In this document: piece after piece, positions 38,975-42,833 of the stretch | Layout of the letters: each line of letters starts with the position of its first letter | How positions within the stretch are numbered: the stretch's first letter is position 1 | Origin: GWC2-56-14 sp043731355 | GTDB lineage: Bacteria; Nitrospirota; UBA9217 | NCBI GenBank assembly: GCA_043731355.1 | Contig: JAYTJE010000170.1 | Span: forward strand, 1-42,833 | Direction: 5' to 3' | DNA length: 42,833 nucleotides | The notes under the pieces: model-generated | What the model saw: the letters and a program-made list of their open reading frames with translations, nothing else | Databases searched by the model: none | Told to the model about the DNA's origin: nothing | Position numbers and translations under genes: made by a program

Positions 38975-40180
38975 TTAAACTTTCTCAAGCATATGCCCGA
39001 GCTTGTCCTTCTTCACTTTGAGATAGTTGATATTCTTGGCATTCGGCTTTGTCTCGATCGGCATGCGGGCGACCACGGTCAGGCCATACCCTTCCAGACC
39101 GACGATCTTTTTCGGATTGTTCGTCAGCAGCCTGATCTTGCGCACACCGATATCGCGCAGGATCTGCGCTCCCACTCCGTAATCCCGAAGGTCCGCCTTA
39201 AAGCCAAGCGCCAGGTTCGCCTCAACCGTGTCCTTGCCCTTGTCCTGGAGTTCGTAGGCCTTCAGCTTTCCCTCGATGCCGATGCCGCGCCCTTCCTGAC
39301 GCATGTAAAGGACGATGCCTTTGCCTTCCTTGTCGATCATCTCCATGGCGCTGTGCAGCTGTTCGCCGCAGTCGCAGCGAAGCGAGCCGAACACATCGCC
39401 CGTAAGACACTCTGAATGAACGCGTACCAGCACCTCGTCTTCGGGCCTGATCTCGCCCTTCACCAGCGCGATATGGTTCAGCCCGTCGATGTCGTTCGCA
39501 TAAAGGATCGCGGTGAAATCGCTTCCGTGGCTCGTGGGCATTTTGGTCACCGCCACGCGCCGCACCAGCGACTCCTTGGTGACCCGGTAGGCGATAAGGT
39601 CCTTCACGGTAATGATCTTCAGACCGAATTTTTTAGCGAACTCCGTAAGCTGCGGCACCCGGGACATGGTGCCGTCCTCATTCATGATCTCGCAGATCAC
39701 GCCCGCGGGGTAGAGCCCGGCGAGCCGGGCCAGGTCCACCGAGCCCTCGGTCTGTCCGGTGCGCTGCAGCACCCCACCCGGACGCGCCCTGAGCGGAAAC
39801 ACATGCCCCGGCCGCGCCAGATCTTCCGGCCCCGACGCCGGATTGATGGCGGTCTTGATCGTCGTCGCCCGGTCAGCCGCGGAAATGCCCGTGGTCACTC
39901 CTTTTTTCGCTTCGATCGAGAGCGTGAACGCCGTGCCGAAGGAGGACGTATTGTCCGTCGTCATCATAGGCAGCTGCAGCTCTTCCACGCGCTCCGCTGT
40001 CAGCGAAAGGCAGATGAGCCCGCGGCCATGGGTGGCCATGAAGTTGATTGCTTCCGGTGTCACCGCCTCGGCGGCCATCGTAAGATCGCCCTCGTTCTCC
40101 CGGTCCTCGTCATCCACAAGAATGACCATCTTGCCCTTTTTAATATCCTTCAGGGCTTCTTCGATCGTATTGAACTTCAT
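38975..40180 (-). CDS. ribBA: Bifunctional DHBP synthase / GTP cyclohydrolase II
   Basis: A 401-aa fusion. Residues 1 to about 200 are 3,4-dihydroxy-2-butanone-4-phosphate synthase (VDDEDRENEGDLTMAAE, FATHGRGL, GHVFPLRARPGGV). Residues about 205-401 are GTP cyclohydrolase II with zinc cysteines in CLTGDVFGSLRCDCGEQL and RQEGRGIG. It supplies both precursors for RibH and the rest of riboflavin synthesis. The full motifs in both halves suggest that both are active. Confidence 0.97.
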   Translation of the reverse strand: MKFNTIEEALKDIKKGKMVILVDDEDRENEGDLTMAAEAVTPEAINFMATHGRGLICLSLTAERVEELQLPMMTTDNTSSFGTAFTLSIEAKKGVTTGISAADRATTIKTAINPASGPEDLARPGHVFPLRARPGGVLQRTGQTEGSVDLARLAGLYPAGVICEIMNEDGTMSRVPQLTEFAKKFGLKIITVKDLIAYRVTKESLVRRVAVTKMPTSHGSDFTAILYANDIDGLNHIALVKGEIRPEDEVLVRVHSECLTGDVFGSLRCDCGEQLHSAMEMIDKEGKGIVLYMRQEGRGIGIEGKLKAYELQDKGKDTVEANLALGFKADLRDYGVGAQILRDIGVRKIRLLTNNPKKIVGLEGYGLTVVARMPIETKPNAKNINYLKVKKDKLGHMLEKV

Positions 40181-40190
40181 GAAATCTCCT

Positions 40191-40275
40191 CAGGGTACAG
40201 GGTACAGGGTACAGTAGACAGGGTGGAAAGAGATACTTCACTTTCTGAACCCTGGACCCGGGACCCCGGACCCTG
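40191..40275. repeat. Tandem AGGGTAC repeat with inverted partner
   Basis: Three exact AGGGTAC units lie at 40192-40212. The region 40250-40275 (CCTGGACCCGGGACCCCGG core) is their imperfect inverse complement, so the 103-base gap between ribE and ribBA can fold into a hairpin. There is no T-run after it in the minus direction, so I do not call it a terminator. It may weaken coupling between ribE and ribBA. Confidence 0.55.
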
Positions 40276-40283
40276 TTTTTCTA

Positions 40284-40922
40284 TTACGCAAATCCGTTCT
40301 TCCGCAGCAGTTCCAGACTGACGCCGCCTTCAATTCTTCCGGCCATCAGTTTTTCCACATATTTTCCGATGAGGTCCGTTTCGAGGTTCACGCTGTCGCC
40401 GGCATTCTTGGCGCCCAGCGTCGTCAGCTTGGCCGTATGGGGTATCATGGCGATGGTAAACCCCGAGGCATCGACGTCGGCAACGGTCAAACTGATGCCG
40501 TCTATGGCCACGGAGCCTTTTTTTATGATATACCGGAGCGCCGGCGCGGGAGCATCGAAGGTGATGCGCCAGGAGTTGCCTTCCTGGTTCTTTGCTCTGA
40601 TGCGTCCGACGGCGTCCACATGACCCGAGACCAGGTGTCCGCCGATCCTCGCCGAAAGCTGCAAGGCCCGTTCAAGGTTCACCTGCTGCCCCACCGTGAG
40701 TTCGCCCAGGTTCGTCACCTTCAGGGTCTCCAGCGCCACGTCCGCGGAGAAATGAGACTTCCCCAGTTCCACGACGGTGAGGCAAACGCCGTTCACGCTG
40801 ATGCTGTCGCCCAGCACCGTGCCTCCGAGTACTGTGGAAGCGGACACGGTCAGACGAACCGCTCCCGCGTCACGCCTGAGCGCCTTAACGCTCCCCAATT
40901 CTTCCACAATCCCGGTGAACAT
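40284..40922 (-). CDS. ribE: Riboflavin synthase alpha chain
   Basis: A 212-aa two-repeat protein with the family start MFTGIVEELGSV. The repeat boundary reads HLVSGHVDAVG, and a second half copies the barrel (IDGISLTVADVD against VNGVCLTVVEL). It makes riboflavin from two lumazines. It starts 34 bases after the OmpA-like gene and heads the riboflavin genes. No FMN riboswitch fits in that gap. Confidence 0.97.
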   Translation of the reverse strand: MFTGIVEELGSVKALRRDAGAVRLTVSASTVLGGTVLGDSISVNGVCLTVVELGKSHFSADVALETLKVTNLGELTVGQQVNLERALQLSARIGGHLVSGHVDAVGRIRAKNQEGNSWRITFDAPAPALRYIIKKGSVAIDGISLTVADVDASGFTIAMIPHTAKLTTLGAKNAGDSVNLETDLIGKYVEKLMAGRIEGGVSLELLRKNGFA

Positions 40923-40956
40923 TGGTGATCAGACCTCGTCGAACGCGTACTACGTA

Positions 40957-41721
40957 TTAGAGAAGCGGCAGCAGAACGATCTCAATCCTGCGGTTCTTGT
41001 GCTTGCCGTCGTTCGTATCGTTCGGCGCAACCGGCTGGTATTCCGAGTACCCCGTTGCGGACAACTGTTTGGGATCGAGGCCGCCTTGTTCCTGAAGATA
41101 CCGGACAACCTCGGTCGCCCGGGCTGTTGAAAGCTCCCAGTTCGTCGGGAAGCGTTTTTTCAAATCGCTCACAATCGGCACATTATCGGTGTGACCCTCA
41201 ACCTGGATCCGTTTGTCTTTAATGTCTTTGAGGATGCTGACGACCTTATCCAGGACCAGCTTGCCGTCCTTGCTGATCTCGGTGCTGCCCGAGGGGAAAA
41301 TGATCTTGTCCACCATGGTCATGGTCAGACGGTTCTTCATCTCGGTGAGCTGGACTTTTCCCTCCTGGATTTCCTTTTCGAGCTTCTTCTGAAGGTCCTG
41401 ATAGGTCTGGGTAGCCCGTTCAAGCCGTTCGGCTTTCTCGGCTTTCTGAGACAAGTCTCCGGTCCTCACCCTGAGCAGGTCGCGTTCTTTTTCAACCGCG
41501 GCCTTTTCCGTCTGGAGCGCATCACGCTCCGCTTGAAGCCCTTCCTGCTTTTTCCTGAGGGCGTCCATCTCAGCGGTCAGATTCTTGACCTGGCCCTGGA
41601 GGTTATCGCTTAATGCGACAAGCGTATCAGCTTCCTTGGCTTTCAAATCGAACGTAGCCTGCGAGACGCAACCAGTGAGCACCAGGAAGGCAACAAACGG
41701 AAAAACATTGAGCTTTTTCAT
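40957..41721 (-). CDS. OmpA-family peptidoglycan-binding lipoprotein with coiled coil
   Basis: A 254-aa envelope protein. The lipoprotein signal is MKKLNVFPFVAFLVLTGC (Cys18). A long heptad-like coiled coil rich in Lys, Glu, Leu and Gln spans about residues 30-130. A C-terminal OmpA domain follows (IIFPSGSTEIS, VEGHTDNVPI, NWELSTARATEVVRYL, NRRIEI), which binds peptidoglycan. It has its own strong promoter and an AAGGAGGAAATT start region and is the first gene of the operon, so rib, nusB and pur genes may be partly driven from here. Confidence 0.92.
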   Translation of the reverse strand: MKKLNVFPFVAFLVLTGCVSQATFDLKAKEADTLVALSDNLQGQVKNLTAEMDALRKKQEGLQAERDALQTEKAAVEKERDLLRVRTGDLSQKAEKAERLERATQTYQDLQKKLEKEIQEGKVQLTEMKNRLTMTMVDKIIFPSGSTEISKDGKLVLDKVVSILKDIKDKRIQVEGHTDNVPIVSDLKKRFPTNWELSTARATEVVRYLQEQGGLDPKQLSATGYSEYQPVAPNDTNDGKHKNRRIEIVLLPLL

Positions 41722-41774
41722 AATTTCCTCCTTACATAGGGCGATGCATGACAGGCCGATAAAAAAGCAGAGTT

Positions 41775-41803
41775 ATAATAACTTCAGCGGGGTTTATTGT
41801 CAA
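41775..41803 (-). promoter_or_regulatory. Promoter of the OmpA-rib-nusB-pur operon
   Basis: On the minus strand TTGACA (41803-41798) and TATTAT (41780-41775) are separated by 17 bases, about 54 bases before the ATG at 41721. It is the best promoter in the right part of the window. The rest of 41804-41985 shows no gene. Confidence 0.75.
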
Positions 41804-41985
41804 GATTATTGTGGAAATTTCAACAATGCTTTATCACGGATTGGCGAATTCGGAGATCGCGAACGGGATGCAGGGAAGAGATTGAATAAAGAAATTCACC
41901 TTAGACGTACTATTTGGACTGAATTTGCGGTTCACGATAACAAGACCCGGCGCTTTTTTGGCTTTTTCATTATGATGAGAAAACT

Positions 41986-42381
41986 TTACTTCACAAGCTT
42001 TGCGACAAACTTACCGATGCTCTCAGCAGCTTCTAACGCTTCCCTGGCTTCTTTCTTGGAATAATCGACTGGCGTATCCAAGGGATAGCGTGTTTCGATA
42101 TAGTAGTCGTTCAAGAGGATACCTTCTTCCTTCAAGTCATCAAAACCGGACGATATCTTCTTGCACTCATTGAGCAGCTTGATAAGGTCGTGCATCTTTT
42201 CCAGCTTCCAGCCGCTCTAGACCAGAAAACTCTTCAAATATTTCTCGGCCATCTGCTGAGCGAGAAAGCAGGTCGTTCCATAGTAGCCGCCTTCGTCCAA
42301 GATAACCTTCGCCGACTTGTAGTCGTCGCGGGCTTTCTTGAGCCATTCCTCGGCGAGAAGTTTTTTGTTCTTATTTGGCAT
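41986..42381 (-). pseudogene. HEPN-domain toxin-like gene interrupted by TAG
   Basis: Read as one frame, this is a HEPN-domain protein of about 130 aa: start MPNKNKKLLAEEWLKKARDD at ATG 42381, GGYYGTTCFLAQQMAEKYLK, then TAG at 42219-42217, then SGWKLEKMHDLIKLLNECK and LNDYYIETRYPLDTP. Both halves lie in the same frame and together match the usual HEPN length, so a single base change broke an otherwise intact gene. It overlaps the upstream nucleotidyltransferase by 11 bases, the standard MNT/HEPN toxin-antitoxin order. HEPN proteins are often RNases; I see no clear RX4-6H motif here. A restart at ATG 42195 would give only 69 aa. Confidence 0.75.
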
Positions 42382-42697
42382 AAACCAATTTGCCTGAATT
42401 CAAAATACTCAGAATAAACTGATCGCCGATCTTTTTTCGCTTTGCTGTCTCTCCCGGCGTGAATACCAGGATGTCGACCGGAACTTCCCTGTCGATCAAT
42501 ATCCGCGATACTTCGCGCTGCCTTTCCCGCCTGGGCTTGCTTGTCTTCTTGATGATGAAAAAATCTACGTCGCTGCCCGCGGCGATCTTGCCGCTCGCAT
42601 AAGATCCGAAAATAAAGATTTTCTCCGGCGTGTACAGCCTCTTTATCTTGTCGACGGATTTTTTGACTTCAATTTTATATAATTCTTCCCGGCTCAT
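42371..42697 (-). CDS. MNT-type nucleotidyltransferase, probable antitoxin
   Basis: A 108-aa minimal nucleotidyltransferase with the GSX10DXD signature in FGSYASGKIAAGSDVDFFII (Asp in SDVD) and a further Asp in VPVDILVF. Such proteins pair with HEPN toxins; in studied cases they AMPylate the toxin to silence it. The ATG at 42697 follows GAGG, and its end overlaps the HEPN start by 11 bases. It appears intact although its HEPN partner is not. Confidence 0.85.
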   Translation of the reverse strand: MSREELYKIEVKKSVDKIKRLYTPEKIFIFGSYASGKIAAGSDVDFFIIKKTSKPRRERQREVSRILIDREVPVDILVFTPGETAKRKKIGDQFILSILNSGKLVYAK

Positions 42698-42742
42698 CGC
42701 GATAAATAATGCCTCGATCCAAGGATTAATTGCAGCGCGGAT

Positions 42743-42832
42743 TCAAGTCTGAAGTGCAACTTTTAACGGTGGCTTGGTATAGCGCATTGTCGTGCCGAAG
42801 AATACCTCAAACGGGGTTCGAAACTCAAGCAC
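42743..42832 (-). mobile_element. C-terminal end of an IS30-family transposase
   Basis: The minus strand is open from the window edge to TGA at 42745-42743. Its 29 residues, LEFRTPFEVFFGTTMRYTKP up to VALQT, match the typical end of IS30 transposases (…LGFKTPYEVF…VALQ…). The gene continues outside the window, so its state cannot be judged. It lies 45 bases upstream of the MNT/HEPN pair. Confidence 0.7.
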
Positions 42833-42833
42833 T

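Noticed and set aside
40191..40275. Terminator between ribE and ribBA
   Set aside because: The arms can pair, but no T-run follows in the direction of transcription.
40923..40956. FMN riboswitch before ribE
   Set aside because: Only 34 bases separate ribE from the OmpA-like gene, too short for an RFN element, and none is visible before the operon promoter.
1..42833. CRISPR array
   Set aside because: No regularly spaced direct repeats were seen; the repeats present are intergenic palindromes and one short tandem at 40192-40212.

Overview
The window is GC-rich bacterial DNA from a Gram-negative organism: it encodes a LolA-like carrier, an OmpA-family lipoprotein, a lipid A-type acyltransferase and several outer-membrane-type lipoproteins. 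Three things suggest an anaerobic, lipid-modifying lineage such as Nitrospirota or the former Deltaproteobacteria: six radical SAM enzymes, a riboflavin/NusB/purine gene string, and intergenic repeats of the 'CCGCAGAGGACGCAGAGG' and 'CACCACGAAGGGCACGAAG' type. The lineage is an inference; no marker gene here settles it.

Layout. (1) 1-1240: window edge, a small hypothetical gene and a lipoprotein gene with an early in-frame TGA. (2) 1241-34123: one unbroken run of 30 genes, all on the minus strand, mostly joined by short overlaps and reading from a fabG-like gene at 34123 down to a B12-type radical SAM gene ending at 1241. (3) 34124-34670: a 390-base spacer with a good sigma70-type promoter for the cluster, then a tRNA-Phe on the plus strand and a terminator for the next operon. 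(4) 34704-41721 (minus): a housekeeping string of OmpA-like lipoprotein, ribE, ribBA, ribH, nusB, a lone M17 N-terminal domain, purB and purF. (5) 41986-42832: an MNT/HEPN toxin-antitoxin pair whose HEPN gene is broken by TAG, and the C-terminal end of an IS30-family transposase at the right edge.

The 33 kb cluster is the main discovery. Its first half carries almost the full gene set of aryl polyene (Ape/flexirubin-type) type II polyketide loci: ketoreductase, ketosynthases, ACP, two dehydratases (one fused to a radical SAM enzyme), thioesterase, PaaK-like ligase, PlsC acyltransferase, LolA-like carrier, MMPL exporter and DUF3261-like lipoprotein. The second half adds what those loci do not normally have: four B12-binding radical SAM enzymes, an alpha/beta-hydrolase/radical SAM fusion, a KS/chain-length-factor pair, two more ACPs, a second AMP ligase, a condensation-type acyltransferase, a FAD oxidoreductase, a CrtI-like desaturase (this one in the first half), two glycosyltransferases, a LpxL-type acyltransferase and a lipoprotein polysaccharide deacetylase.

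Working model (inference): a carboxylic acid starter is activated and loaded on ACP, extended and reduced to a polyene or polyunsaturated chain, remodelled by radical SAM and flavin chemistry, attached to a glycosylated lipid anchor, and moved to the outer membrane by the MMPL/LolA/DUF3261 set. The mix of FabF-type synthases, CrtI-like desaturase and radical SAM enzymes also recalls the gene sets proposed for ladderane lipids. The product cannot be read from the sequence.
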